From NCBI RefSeq assembly GCF_025362475.1, contig NZ_JANYGH010000016.1, positions 62,001-126,000 on the forward strand: 64,000 bases of DNA. Direction: 5' to 3'. The notes below the pieces were generated by a model. That model made no database searches, was not told the origin of the DNA, and was given only the letters and a program-made list of their open reading frames with translations. Positions 1 to 9,535 of this stretch are shown here, piece after piece. Position 1 is the first letter of the stretch. Every line of letters begins with the position of its first letter. Made by a program: the position numbers and the translations under genes. The DNA comes from Mucilaginibacter sp. GTDB lineage: Bacteria; Bacteroidota; Bacteroidia; Sphingobacteriales; Sphingobacteriaceae.

Positions 1-1
1 G

Positions 2-628
2 TTTGGAACCGATATTACTTACCAGTCAAGTTATTTTCCGCTTAAAGGTGCAATAGATACCTTTACGGTAGCCAATGCCGGTACTTATCCATTTGTAAGA
101 CTTTACGGGGATGTATCAAGCGCTTACATTAAAAATCCGGGTTATCCTTTTATAAGGGGCGATAACGGTCGTAACAAATGGGGAACACCCAAAGACTGGC
201 AGTGGACGCCTAACGTTGTAAATCAAACCAACAACGGTAACGGTGGTGGATGGTCCAGCGACTATGGCGGCGTTGTACACGTTGAAGCTAAAGATTATAG
301 TGGCGATCCTGTTGTTAACGGCAAAGTTTATCAAAGTTTCACCATACTACCGGGAAGTTATGAACTTGATTTTTCAACTGCGGGCTATGGCGGTACTATA
401 GACGCGAACGAAATGGTTGCTTTGGGATCAACATTACCTGATATTGATAAATTAAAAGGTAACGCCAACGTGCTTGCCATATTTAACGGAAATCAAAACA
501 ACTTAGGCGGCAAACACACGCTTTCATTTACAATTACGCAAAAAACTACCATTTGCATAGGCTGGGTTATAACAACGGGCTCATATACCTATATGCAGTT
601 TACCGGAGTAGCCTTGCGCATTTTATAA
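2..628 (+). CDS. C-terminal part of a DUF5013-type surface protein (5' end outside window)
   Basis: An open frame enters from the left edge and stops with TAA at 626-628, leaving about 208 residues. The visible part is rich in G, N, T, Y and beta-strand-like segments. It has the layout I associate with the DUF5013 C-terminal domain of Bacteroidota surface lipoproteins: an NGKVYQSF segment, then ILPGSYELDF, an ALGSTLPDID turn and a final beta strand ending in ALRIL. Such proteins usually sit in polysaccharide-utilisation loci, which agrees with the three glycosidase genes that follow on the same strand. A hairpin at 659-690 separates it from the next gene. The N-terminus, signal peptide and any upstream domain cannot be seen. 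The family call is by eye; binding of glycan is inference. Confidence 0.6.
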   Translation, partial: FGTDITYQSSYFPLKGAIDTFTVANAGTYPFVRLYGDVSSAYIKNPGYPFIRGDNGRNKWGTPKDWQWTPNVVNQTNNGNGGGWSSDYGGVVHVEAKDYSGDPVVNGKVYQSFTILPGSYELDFSTAGYGGTIDANEMVALGSTLPDIDKLKGNANVLAIFNGNQNNLGGKHTLSFTITQKTTICIGWVITTGSYTYMQFTGVALRIL

Positions 629-658
629 TATATCAGCTTAATATCTATTTGTATTCAT

Positions 659-690
659 AATCCTTCAGTATGTAACAGTGCTGAAGGGTT
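659..690 (+). terminator. Hairpin after the DUF5013 gene
   Basis: AATCCTTCAG (659-668) pairs with CTGAAGGGTT (681-690) around a 12-nt loop, with one G-T wobble. It lies between the stop codon at 628 and the GH2 gene. There is no strong U tract, so it may be a weak terminator or an RNA-stabilising stem. A possible GTG start at 678 for the next gene falls inside this loop, which argues for the ATG further down. Confidence 0.45.
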
Positions 691-695
691 ATATA

Positions 696-3600
696 ATGAA
701 TATCAGTTTCAAGTTTCTTATGAAACAAACCCTAACTATGATAAAATCTTACCAGTATTATTCAAAACTCGTAGCCATCATATTGATGGTTATAGGTAGT
801 TGCCAAAAACTAATTGCCCAATCCAATATTGTTTATCTTAACAGTTCAAAAGACCGGTTATGGAAAGTAAAACCCCAGGCCGATGCTGCGGGCGATGAAG
901 ACAAAATAAAATCAGTTGGTTATAATACCGATAACTGGGTTCCTGCAATAGTGCCGGGAACAACCTTTGCTTCATATGTTGCTGCCGGGTTAGAGAAAGA
1001 CCCCAATTTTGGCGATAATATTTACAAAGTTGATAAAGCTAAATACGACCGAAACTTTTGGTATCGTACCGAATTTAAAATACCGGCCACATATTCTAAA
1101 AAAAATATCTGGCTAAATTTTAAAGGCGTAAACCGCAAGGCGGATATCTACCTGAACGGAACACTGCTTGGCAGCCTTGACGGTTTTATGCAACGCGGAC
1201 ACTATGACATCAGTGGGTTGGTAAAAGGCAATGAAAAAAATGTGCTGGCGGTATTAGTTTATCTGCCAAAACAACCATTGGCAAACGTGGGTAGTCCCAA
1301 CTATGTTTCAAGCGCGGGCTGGGATTGGATGCCTTACGTCCCCGGACTAAATTCGGGGATCACTGACAATGTTTACCTGAGTAATACAGGTGACGTAACA
1401 ATCAAAGACCCATGGATCCAGGCCAAACTACCAACCAATGCACGGGCTGACTTGTCAATCGCTTTAGAGGTTAACAACAATGCGGCTACCTCACAGGCTG
1501 CAATCATCAAAGGTGTGATTACGCCCGGAAATATTGAATTTTCAAAAAAAGTATATATTGATGCCCATGGAACCACAGATGTTAAGTTGAACAAACGCGA
1601 TTTTGAGCAACTGATGATCAACAGTCCTAAACTGTGGTGGCCAAATGGCTATGGGGAGCCCAATCTATACAATTGCAAACTGAGCGTATCAGTCGGCGAT
1701 GAGGTTTCTGATCTGCAGAACATCAAATTCGGGATAAAAAGATATAGTTATGATACACTGGGTCACGTGTTGCACCTGGCCATCAATGGTGTTAAAGTAT
1801 TTATTAAAGGCGGCGACTGGGGCATGTCAGAATATATGCTGCGCTGCCGTGGCGCGGCGTATGATACCCGGGTGAGGTTGCACAAAGAAATGAATTTTAA
1901 CATGATCCGTAACTGGATAGGTTCTGTTACAGACGACGAGTTTTACGATGCCTGCGATAAATACGGTATCATGGTATGGGATGATTTTTGGCTGAACGCC
2001 AATCCAAACCTACCTGCCGACATCAATGTGTTTAATGCCAATGCCATTGAGAAAATAAAACGTTTCCGCAATCATCCGGCCATTGCGGTATGGTGTGCAG
2101 AAAATGAAGGCTGGCCCGAAGCCCCGCTAAGTAACTGGCTCAAGGAAGATCTGGCTACTTTTGACGGCGGCGATCGCTACTACCAGCCCAACTCGCATGC
2201 TGAAAACCTGACAGGCAGCGGTCCCTGGGCGAGTAAAGATCCACGGTATTATTTCACAGCTTACCCAACTGGGCTCGGTGGCAATAAAGGCTGGGGCTTA
2301 CGTACCGAACTGGGCACTGCCGTTTTTACCAACTTTGACAGCTTTAAAAAATTTATGCCAAAGGATAAATGGTGGCCACGTAATGAAATGTGGAACCAGC
2401 ACTTTTTTGGCCCGCTGGCTTTTAATGCCGGTCCGGATCAGTATGATGAAAGCGTAAACAGCTATGGCGCGCCAAAGGGTATTGAAGATTATTGCCGCAA
2501 GGCCCAGTTTGTAAACATCGAAACTAATAAAGCCATGTTTGAGGGCTGGCAGGATGCTATGGGCGAAGATGCTTCGGGGTTGATGACCTGGATGAGTCAA
2601 TCGGCATACCCATCAATGGTATGGCAAACTTATGATTATTACTATGACCTTACCGGTGCTTTCTGGGGAGCCAAAAAGGCCTGTGAGCCATTGCACATCC
2701 AGTGGAACCCGGTAACCAACGCCATCAAGATCATCAATACTACCCGTGCCGATGTGGAAGGTTTAACAGCCACAGCCGATGTATACAACCTGGATGGACA
2801 AGTGGTTAAACAATATAGCATTTCAAAATCAGCAGATGCACCGGCTAATAGTGCCGGAGAAGTTTTTGATATCAAATTTAATCCCTATAAAGCCGATCTG
2901 GCTAAAGGTAAAAAAGTGTATGCTTCATCATCAACCAATGGCGATGCCGGAGCGGTTAATGATGGCAACATCAGCACCCGCTGGGCCAGCGAATACAGGG
3001 ATGGCGAGTGGATTACTATCGATTTGGGTAAAGATGAAGTAGTAAACGGTGTTGGTCTTACCTGGGAAGATGCTTATGCCAAAGCATTCAAGATCCAGGT
3101 ATCCAATGATGGCAACCACTGGCACGATGTATACAGCACGGATGACGGACGACAGGGAGAGCAAAAGATCATGTTCCCGGAGGTAACCGCAAGGTATGTA
3201 AGAATGCAGGGGGTAGAAAGGGCTACTTACTGGGGTTATTCGCTTTACAATTTTGAAGTTTACCAGGGCGATGTAGCCAGTGAAGGGTTATCAGGTGTAC
3301 ATTTTATCAAGCTAAAACTAACGGACAAAGCAGGCAAACTGGTATCAGATAACTTTTACTGGAGAGGGAACAAGCGCAAGGATTATACCGCTTTAAACAC
3401 GCTACCTAAAGTGGATTTAAAGGTTACCTATAAAACGGTTAAGGCCAATGGCAAATACTTTATCACAGCTCAGGTTACCAATCCGGCATCATCAAAGGCA
3501 GTAGCATTTGGGGTTAGGGTGCAAGCCCTAAGGGCGTCAAACGGGGAGCAGATATTACCGGCTATTGCGAATGATAACTATTTCAGCCTGATGCCGGGCG

Positions 3601-3698
3601 AAACCAAAACTGTGAAAATTGAATTTGATGCCGATGTTTTGGGCGATGACAGTATCAAGCTTACCGCCGATCCTTATAATAACAATATAAACCGCTAA
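696..3698 (+). CDS. Exported GH2 exo-beta-glucosaminidase/mannosidase-like enzyme with an inserted F5/8 type C module
   Basis: The protein has about 1,000 residues. Start chosen at ATG 696 (ATG 720 is equally possible) because the hydrophobic leader ending in AQS follows; an IGSC lipobox-like site also lies there. The order is GH2 jelly-roll (about 90-240), Ig-like domain, TIM barrel with the acid/base Glu in NEGWPE (residue 471) and the probable nucleophile Glu in RTELG (residue 538), then a second Ig-like region. The spacing and the TNFDSFKKFMP segment resemble the exo-beta-D-glucosaminidase branch of GH2 more than classic beta-galactosidases. A discoidin/F5-8C (CBM32-like) module occupies about residues 735-860 and interrupts the C-terminal Ig-like part. 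Likely role: removing terminal hexosamine or mannose residues from glycans in the periplasm or at the surface. The exact substrate is inference. Confidence 0.85.
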   Translation: MNISFKFLMKQTLTMIKSYQYYSKLVAIILMVIGSCQKLIAQSNIVYLNSSKDRLWKVKPQADAAGDEDKIKSVGYNTDNWVPAIVPGTTFASYVAAGLEKDPNFGDNIYKVDKAKYDRNFWYRTEFKIPATYSKKNIWLNFKGVNRKADIYLNGTLLGSLDGFMQRGHYDISGLVKGNEKNVLAVLVYLPKQPLANVGSPNYVSSAGWDWMPYVPGLNSGITDNVYLSNTGDVTIKDPWIQAKLPTNARADLSIALEVNNNAATSQAAIIKGVITPGNIEFSKKVYIDAHGTTDVKLNKRDFEQLMINSPKLWWPNGYGEPNLYNCKLSVSVGDEVSDLQNIKFGIKRYSYDTLGHVLHLAINGVKVFIKGGDWGMSEYMLRCRGAAYDTRVRLHKEMNFNMIRNWIGSVTDDEFYDACDKYGIMVWDDFWLNANPNLPADINVFNANAIEKIKRFRNHPAIAVWCAENEGWPEAPLSNWLKEDLATFDGGDRYYQPNSHAENLTGSGPWASKDPRYYFTAYPTGLGGNKGWGLRTELGTAVFTNFDSFKKFMPKDKWWPRNEMWNQHFFGPLAFNAGPDQYDESVNSYGAPKGIEDYCRKAQFVNIETNKAMFEGWQDAMGEDASGLMTWMSQSAYPSMVWQTYDYYYDLTGAFWGAKKACEPLHIQWNPVTNAIKIINTTRADVEGLTATADVYNLDGQVVKQYSISKSADAPANSAGEVFDIKFNPYKADLAKGKKVYASSSTNGDAGAVNDGNISTRWASEYRDGEWITIDLGKDEVVNGVGLTWEDAYAKAFKIQVSNDGNHWHDVYSTDDGRQGEQKIMFPEVTARYVRMQGVERATYWGYSLYNFEVYQGDVASEGLSGVHFIKLKLTDKAGKLVSDNFYWRGNKRKDYTALNTLPKVDLKVTYKTVKANGKYFITAQVTNPASSKAVAFGVRVQALRASNGEQILPAIANDNYFSLMPGETKTVKIEFDADVLGDDSIKLTADPYNNNINR

Positions 3699-3713
3699 GC
3701 ATTTTAACTAATT

Positions 3714-3752
3714 GATATACGGTGGGGCAATTAGCCTCATCGTGTATCTTTT
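3714..3752 (+). terminator. Imperfect hairpin with T tract between GH2 and GH3 genes
   Basis: GATATACGGTGGGGC pairs, with a few G-T wobbles, with the downstream arm ending in CGTGTATC, and is followed by TTTTT. This is a rho-independent terminator pattern. It suggests the GH3 gene can be transcribed separately, although partial read-through is possible. Confidence 0.5.
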
Positions 3753-3779
3753 TAAATGTTGATTTATAATATAGATAGT

Positions 3780-6056
3780 ATGAAGAAGTTTTTTTTGGGT
3801 TTTACATCCATTGTTTTGATAACAACAGCATCTTTTGGTGCTGTGAATAAAGATCCCGATAAGCCCTTATACAAGGAAAAAAATGCGGCCATTAAAGATC
3901 GTGTTGAAGATTTGTTGAAAAGGATGACCTTAAAGGAAAAGATAGCGCAGTTGCAAAATAGGGCTTCGGGAAAATCTGATGAGATCGAAAATATTTTTAA
4001 AGGTGAAAGTTATGGGTGCACTCATGAAATGAGCATGAACGCCACGGATTGTGCAGAGATGTATCAAAAACTGCAAGCTTATATGCTTACAAAAACGCGG
4101 TTGGGTATTCCTATCCTCACCGCTGCCGAGGGGATTGAAGGGATACTGCAAAACAATTGCACTTTGTTTCCGCAGGCTTTGGCACAGGGCAGCACGTTTA
4201 ATCCAGCGTTGATTGGCAGGATGACGACGGCCGCAGGCGAGGAGGCAAAGGTGATAGGGATACATCAAATTCTATCTCCTGTACTTGATATTGCCCGTGA
4301 GCTCCGCTGGGGCAGGGTAGAGGAGACTTTTGGAGAAGATCCTTACCTCATAGCCCAAATGGGTGTGGCTTTTGTAAATGGTTACCAAAAGTATAATATT
4401 ACTTGTACCCCCAAGCACTTTATGGCCCACGGCTCTCCCTCGGGCGGGCTAAACTGTGCTAATGTGAGCGGCGGCGAACGCGAATTGAGGAGCTTGTATA
4501 TGTACCCTTTTAAAAGGGTGATTGCCGAAACCAATCCCTGGTCCATAATGTCGTGCTACAGTTCATATGATGGAGTGGCGCTATCAGGGTCACATTACTA
4601 CATGACTGATATTTTACGCGGCGAACTGGGCTTTAAAGGCTATGTATATTCGGACTGGGGATCAGTTGACCGCTTGCAAACCTTTCACCATGCAGTGGAT
4701 ACACAGGAAGACGCCGCCAGGATGTCTTTAATAGCTGGTGTAGACTTTGATGTCGATGGTGCTTACGGAACACTGGAAAAAATGGTTGGGAACGGTAAGC
4801 TCGATCTGAAATTTATTGACCAGGCCGTACGGAGGGTGTTAACCGCTAAATTTACGCTCGGCCTGTTTGATAACTCATATGGCGATCCGGCTAAAGTGGC
4901 TAAAGTAGTTCGCAATGCAGATCATATAGCCCTAAGTAAAGAAGTGGCTGATGAAAGCGCTGTTTTACTTAAAAACAACAACAATATTCTCCCTTTAAAT
5001 TTATCAAAAATACAATCGATTGCAGTTATTGGTCCCAATAGTGATCAAACTGTATTTGGAGATTACGCATGGACAAACCGGGACACCAAGGAGGGGGTTA
5101 GTTTATTGCAGGGCCTTGAAGAGGTTGTTGGTGATAAAATTATATTACGCCATGCGGAAGGCTGTGATTGGTGGAGCCAAAACAAGGCAGGTATTCCTGA
5201 GGCTGTTAAAGCAGCCGAGGCAAGTGACCTGGTTATTGTTGCCATCGGTACACGCAGTACATTTCTGGGGCGCAGTCCTCAAAATTCCACAGCGGGGGAA
5301 GGGTTCGATCTTTCCTCTCTTGAACTACCGGGTGCCCAGGAAGACTTGTTAAAAGCAATTAAGGCCACTGGTAAACCTATGGTTGTGGTATTTATTGCGG
5401 GTAAGCCACTGGCTATGCCTTGGGTAAAAGATAACGCCGATGCCGTGCTCGTTCAATGGTATGGTGGCGAAAAACAAGGCAGAACACTGGCAGATATTCT
5501 GACAGGTTCAATAAATCCTTCGGGGCGGTTAAATGTTTCATTTCCCCGTAGTACAGGCAACAGCCCCAGTTATTATAATCACTTCATAACAGACCGGAAT
5601 GAACCTTTTGATCGTCCCGGTAGCCCTGAAGAGCCGAAAGGGCATTATATTTTTGATAAACCAGACCCGCTTTGGGATTTCGGCTATGGTTTAAGCTACA
5701 CTACATTCAAATACCAGAGTTGTACCTTAAAAGATTCTGTTTTTAGCCCGACAGGTACGATTAAAGTTGATGTGGAAGTTGAAAATACAGGCATTCGGGA
5801 TGGTAAAGAGGTTGTGCAGCTTTATGTGAGGGATAAGGTGAGTTCTGTTGCTACGCCAGTGCAACAACTTAAGGCATTCAAAAAAGAACTCATCAAAGCC
5901 GGCAAGCGGACAAAAATAACACTCGAAGTTCCTGTTTCAGAATTAGGCTTATATAACGATAAAATGCAGTACGTGGTTGAGCCTGGCGAATTTGATATCC
6001 AGGTGGGTAGTGCTGCAGATAACATATACTTTCATAAAACCATCACTGTAAAATAA
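3780..6056 (+). CDS. Glycoside hydrolase family 3 beta-glucosidase/xylosidase-like, exported
   Basis: The protein has 758 residues from ATG 3780 (MKKFFLGFTS leader with a cleavage site near SFG/AVNK); an ATG at 3756 would only add an unhydrophobic extension. The family signatures are the (alpha/beta)8 N-terminal domain with AAEGIEGI and the WGRVEETFGEDPYL segment, the KHF motif, and SDWGSV, whose Asp (about residue 292) is the expected nucleophile. The alpha/beta sandwich domain with AVIGPNSD follows, then a fibronectin-III-like C-terminal domain carrying VAVENTG-type strands. Length and order match bacterial GH3 beta-glucosidases of the BglX type. It lies 80 bp after the GH2 gene and 14 bp before the GH43 gene, so GH3 and GH43 form one transcription unit acting on the same oligosaccharides. 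The exact sugar specificity cannot be read from the sequence. Confidence 0.9.
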   Translation: MKKFFLGFTSIVLITTASFGAVNKDPDKPLYKEKNAAIKDRVEDLLKRMTLKEKIAQLQNRASGKSDEIENIFKGESYGCTHEMSMNATDCAEMYQKLQAYMLTKTRLGIPILTAAEGIEGILQNNCTLFPQALAQGSTFNPALIGRMTTAAGEEAKVIGIHQILSPVLDIARELRWGRVEETFGEDPYLIAQMGVAFVNGYQKYNITCTPKHFMAHGSPSGGLNCANVSGGERELRSLYMYPFKRVIAETNPWSIMSCYSSYDGVALSGSHYYMTDILRGELGFKGYVYSDWGSVDRLQTFHHAVDTQEDAARMSLIAGVDFDVDGAYGTLEKMVGNGKLDLKFIDQAVRRVLTAKFTLGLFDNSYGDPAKVAKVVRNADHIALSKEVADESAVLLKNNNNILPLNLSKIQSIAVIGPNSDQTVFGDYAWTNRDTKEGVSLLQGLEEVVGDKIILRHAEGCDWWSQNKAGIPEAVKAAEASDLVIVAIGTRSTFLGRSPQNSTAGEGFDLSSLELPGAQEDLLKAIKATGKPMVVVFIAGKPLAMPWVKDNADAVLVQWYGGEKQGRTLADILTGSINPSGRLNVSFPRSTGNSPSYYNHFITDRNEPFDRPGSPEEPKGHYIFDKPDPLWDFGYGLSYTTFKYQSCTLKDSVFSPTGTIKVDVEVENTGIRDGKEVVQLYVRDKVSSVATPVQQLKAFKKELIKAGKRTKITLEVPVSELGLYNDKMQYVVEPGEFDIQVGSAADNIYFHKTITVK

Positions 6057-6070
6057 TCAAAAATAACCTG

Positions 6071-7669
6071 ATGTTGATTTCCTTAAAACTATATTTAATT
6101 ACAGCCTTAACTTTTTTAATCCTGCTGTTTAACGGGCTAACTACCTGCGCCCAAAAAAAATCGGCAAAGGCTGGCGCCTGGGGCGATCAGTTAAACGGTA
6201 CTTTTAAAAACCCGATACTTAATGCCGACTACTCCGACCCCGATGTGATCAGGGTTGGCGATAGCTTTTACATGGTTTGTTCAGATTTTCATTTTATGGG
6301 GATGCCAGTTTTAATATCAAAAGACCTGGTTAACTGGAGTATTGTAGGTCGGGTTTACGACAGGCTCGATATTGATGATAAGTATAACACGATGGATAAA
6401 TACGGCAGCGGCAGCTGGGCGCCATCAATCCGCTACCACAATGGTAAGTTTTATGTTTATTTCTGTACGCCGGATGAAGGCCTGTACATGAGCACCGCTA
6501 CAGATCCAGCGGGTAAATGGGCTCCTTTGCACGAAGTTAAAAGAACAGGTGGGTGGGAAGACCCCTGCCCGTTTTGGGATAGCGACGGGCAGGCTTACCT
6601 TGGGCATAGCAAGCTGGGCGCTGGTCCGATTATTATGCATAAAATGACCACCGATGGCAAACAGTTGCTTGATGAGGGTACAACTGTTTATGAAGGCCCA
6701 ACATCAGAAGGTACCAAGATTTACAAGCGAAACGGTTATTATTATATTATTATTCCTGAGGGAGGTGTGGGTATCGGGTACGAAACCGCTTTGCGATCAA
6801 AAAACATCTACGGTCCATATGAAAGAAAGATTGTATTGGAGCAGGGCAAAACCGGGATAAATGGCCCGCATCAGGGAGGCCTGGTAGAATTAAGATCGGG
6901 CGAATCATGGTTTATACACTTCCAGGGTGTGGGTGCCTTAGGCAGGGTTTGCCACCTTGAACCAGTTAAATGGGTGGACGATTGGCCTTTAATGGGCATT
7001 GACAACGACAAAAACGGTGTAGGTGAACCAGTAAGCATATATCCCAAACCCAATACCGGTAAGCAAGCAATAATAAGTGCCCCACAAACGTCCGATGAAT
7101 TCAATAGCAATAAACTGGGGCTGCAATGGCAGTGGAATCATAATCCGGTTAACAACAAATGGTCGGTTAACCACCCTAAAGGTTTTCTATCGCTTTCGGC
7201 AATGAAAGCGGGTGATAACAAGCATGCTAAAAATACAATAACCCAGAAGCTAATGGGTAAATCAGGCAAAATAACTACCCTGCTGAAATTAGACGAAATG
7301 GCTGTTGGTCAAAAGGCTGGATTATGTCTGTTAGGTGGAAATATACAGGAGATAGGTTTGATTAAAACAGATAGTACTGTGAATATTTACGCAGATAATA
7401 ATGGGAAAATAACCATGGGCGCAATTATTAAACAAAACCATGTTTATTTACGGGTGATTCTTGATTTATATACAAAGCACACATTTTTGCAATATAGTAC
7501 AGATGGTAAAGTGTTTACCCGGTTGGGTGATGAGTGTAGTTTGTCTGATTACAATTATTGGAAAGCGGTAAGGCCTGGATTGTTTTCTTACAACACGGTT
7601 CGGGATTTAGGTAATGCGAAGTTTGATTGGTTTCATTATGAATACGATGGCCCCAATGGAGAGCTGTAA
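6071..7669 (+). CDS. Glycoside hydrolase family 43 beta-xylosidase/arabinofuranosidase-like, exported
   Basis: The 532-residue protein has a hydrophobic leader ending near TTCAQ. The five-bladed propeller of GH43 is recognisable from NADYSDPDVI (general base Asp), the WEDPCPF segment (pKa-modulating Asp) and EGTKIYKRNGYYYI (general acid Glu in SEG). The last 200 residues form a concanavalin-like C-terminal domain (DEFNSNKLGLQWQWNHNP start), as in the two-domain GH43 beta-xylosidases of Bacteroidota. It starts 14 bp after the GH3 stop and is the last gene of that unit. Probable role: release of xylose or arabinose from side chains of plant polysaccharides. Related GH43 subfamilies differ in specificity, so the substrate remains open. 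Confidence 0.88.
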   Translation: MLISLKLYLITALTFLILLFNGLTTCAQKKSAKAGAWGDQLNGTFKNPILNADYSDPDVIRVGDSFYMVCSDFHFMGMPVLISKDLVNWSIVGRVYDRLDIDDKYNTMDKYGSGSWAPSIRYHNGKFYVYFCTPDEGLYMSTATDPAGKWAPLHEVKRTGGWEDPCPFWDSDGQAYLGHSKLGAGPIIMHKMTTDGKQLLDEGTTVYEGPTSEGTKIYKRNGYYYIIIPEGGVGIGYETALRSKNIYGPYERKIVLEQGKTGINGPHQGGLVELRSGESWFIHFQGVGALGRVCHLEPVKWVDDWPLMGIDNDKNGVGEPVSIYPKPNTGKQAIISAPQTSDEFNSNKLGLQWQWNHNPVNNKWSVNHPKGFLSLSAMKAGDNKHAKNTITQKLMGKSGKITTLLKLDEMAVGQKAGLCLLGGNIQEIGLIKTDSTVNIYADNNGKITMGAIIKQNHVYLRVILDLYTKHTFLQYSTDGKVFTRLGDECSLSDYNYWKAVRPGLFSYNTVRDLGNAKFDWFHYEYDGPNGEL

Positions 7670-7735
7670 TGAACAGCTTTGCACTTCAATAGGCTACTGA
7701 ACAAAATAGTCATGTTTAGTTCAACAAATTGAATT

Positions 7736-7780
7736 GTTTCCAGGTCTCTAACTTTTAAGGAAAGTTAGAGACCTGGAAAC
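7736..7780. terminator. 20-bp perfect inverted repeat between convergent genes
   Basis: GTTTCCAGGTCTCTAACTTT (7736-7755) and its exact reverse complement (7761-7780) flank a 5-nt loop. It lies between the convergent GH43 gene and the AraC-type regulator and probably ends transcription from both sides. No long T run follows on either strand. Confidence 0.6.
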
Positions 7781-7798
7781 TCCTGTAATAAGGTTGTA

Positions 7799-8776
7799 TC
7801 AGTTCAAATACTCGCGCTGGTATTTATTTCTGTAATCAATAGGCGAGAGGCCCGTTATTCGTTTAAATGTGGTACGAAAAGCTTTATTATCAGTATAACC
7901 CACATTATACATCACTTCGTTCACATTATCGCGGGATGTTTCCAGGCTTACTTTTGCTGCTTCGATCTTTACCCGCTGAATATATTCAGCAACAGTATTA
8001 GCTGTAGCTTTTTTAAAGCGGCGTTCCAGGTTTCTTCTCCCTAAAGCAAACATAGATGCCAGTTGTTCTACACTTATTTTTTCCTGGTAATTCTTTTCAA
8101 TAAATTCCTGCGCCTTTTTTATGGGATCATCCGCATGATCTTTTTGTCCCTGGAAAATGATAAATGACGACTGGCTGGTACGTTCCATTTCAATGGCGAA
8201 AACTTTGGAGCTCAAAATAGCCATGTCTCTACCAGCAAATTTCTCTATCAGGTATAAAATAAGATTGAGATAGGAGAAGGCCCCGCCACTGGAATAAATA
8301 CCTTGTTCGTCGGTAATTATCTTTTCAGTAACCAGGTTAACATCCGGGAACATTGTTCTGAATTGATTGGCGGCCATCCAATGAGTAGCACACCTTTTGC
8401 CCTTCAATAAGCCGGTTGAAGCCAATAGGAATGCCCCCATGCACAGGCTGGCTACCTCGGCGCCATTGTTATATTGCTCAATTATCCATGGAATAAAGGC
8501 TTTGTTATTTTCAATTGCCGCAGTTATTTCTCCATCAAGAGCAGGGATGATGATGAGGTTGGTTTCCTTTACATCTCCAAATAAAACATCGGCATTGGCT
8601 GTAAAGCAGCCGCCGCTAACAGGTGTTTCTTTTTCCAGGCCAACCAATTCAACCTTAAAAATAGGGTCTTTGCCCATTGCCAGGAAAAATTGGTTTACTT
8701 GTGTAAATAACTGTCGCGAACCTTCAAGGCTTCCTAAAATGGCACCTTTGGGCACTAAGATGGATATATGCTTCAT
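7799..8776 (-). CDS. GlxA-type transcriptional regulator (DJ-1/PfpI domain plus AraC helix-turn-helix)
   Basis: The protein has 325 residues. The N-terminal half (about 1-190) is a DJ-1/PfpI-like amidotransferase fold with the nucleophile-elbow region ASLCMGAFLLA. The C-terminal half (about 215-320) carries two AraC helix-turn-helix motifs: ISVEQLASMFALGRRNLERRFKKATA and the conserved tail NVGYTDNKAFRTTFKRITGLSPIDYRNKY. This two-domain layout is that of the GlxA family, which are transcription factors and not proteases. The gene is monocistronic; it converges with GH43 and is followed upstream by a 250-bp gap without a gene. Its target and ligand are not evident. Confidence 0.92.
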   Translation of the reverse strand: MKHISILVPKGAILGSLEGSRQLFTQVNQFFLAMGKDPIFKVELVGLEKETPVSGGCFTANADVLFGDVKETNLIIIPALDGEITAAIENNKAFIPWIIEQYNNGAEVASLCMGAFLLASTGLLKGKRCATHWMAANQFRTMFPDVNLVTEKIITDEQGIYSSGGAFSYLNLILYLIEKFAGRDMAILSSKVFAIEMERTSQSSFIIFQGQKDHADDPIKKAQEFIEKNYQEKISVEQLASMFALGRRNLERRFKKATANTVAEYIQRVKIEAAKVSLETSRDNVNEVMYNVGYTDNKAFRTTFKRITGLSPIDYRNKYQREYLN

Positions 8777-9028
8777 ATATCAAAAATAAAATAAAGAGCT
8801 ATTGTAAACAAGATTTATTATTAACTCCAATCTTACTTATAATTAACATCTTTCCTCGTTTTTATAAAAAAATTAATTTGCAATTATTTCAATATCAGCG
8901 CTATTGATGTCCGTGCCTTGATGTCATACCCTGATTTGTTTTATTGCCCGTGATATTATTCATAAAGATACCTGTGTCATCATAAGTAAACGTATTAACA
9001 ACAAGTCAATTCACAATTTTGGAGGTAT

Positions 9029-9535
9029 TTACATAGTAGGTGCCTGTTCGTAGATGTACCATGTCTGTTCGGGTGTGGGCCTTTTAGCGGCCAATATAAT
9101 GGCTGAGTTTGCTTTCCCTTTAATATCGGCGGGAGTAACGTAAAGTTCGGTTCCTTTTAATTTAATAAGATAGGTGTCTTTTTTTACCCCGATAAATTCA
9201 TATTGCTGATTGGGCGATCCCTTTACAAATGGCTGCTCTTCGAACGGAATATCAGCATTAATTTGCTGGCTCGCGGGTTGAAAGGTTTTGTTGGTTAGCA
9301 GGTTTTGCAATTGGTAAGTATTTGCTCCTATATTTTTAAAACTCCAGGTCATGCACTTCCAGTTTTCGGGATAATACATAACCAATGGCGTGCCGTTGGC
9401 TGATGCTGCATCTTTTACACGTAAAAGCATCCCTGTTTGTACATTTTTAATAGCGTAGTTTCCTTTAATGTCCTGCGAAAACGCAAGGAGCGAAGGGAGC
9501 ATAAACACAATTAATAACTGAAGTGATTTTTTCAT
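9029..9535 (-). CDS. Secreted ricin-type beta-trefoil (lectin-like) protein
   Basis: The 168-residue protein starts with a signal peptide (MKKSLQLLIVFMLPSLLAFS, cleavage near FSQ). The mature part begins GNYAIKNVQTGMLLRV and continues with alternating short strands, a TWSFKNIGANTYQLQNL segment and a final EQTWYIYEQ. This repeated Q/T-W-x-h pattern is that of RICIN-like beta-trefoil domains that bind carbohydrate. There is no catalytic domain, so it is a stand-alone secreted carbohydrate-binding candidate. It is monocistronic with a long A+T-rich upstream region that holds a cluster of TGTCA motifs (9668-9746), which may regulate it. Lectin activity is inference. Confidence 0.65.
   Translation of the reverse strand: MKKSLQLLIVFMLPSLLAFSQDIKGNYAIKNVQTGMLLRVKDAASANGTPLVMYYPENWKCMTWSFKNIGANTYQLQNLLTNKTFQPASQQINADIPFEEQPFVKGSPNQQYEFIGVKKDTYLIKLKGTELYVTPADIKGKANSAIILAAKRPTPEQTWYIYEQAPTM

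Noticed and set aside
678..695. GTG start of the GH2 gene at 678
   Set aside because: It lies within the loop of the hairpin 659-690 and adds only six residues; ATG 696 or 720 fits the leader better.
8397..8789. Plus-strand frame of 130 codons opposite the GlxA-type gene
   Set aside because: It is the shadow of the well-supported regulator on the other strand.
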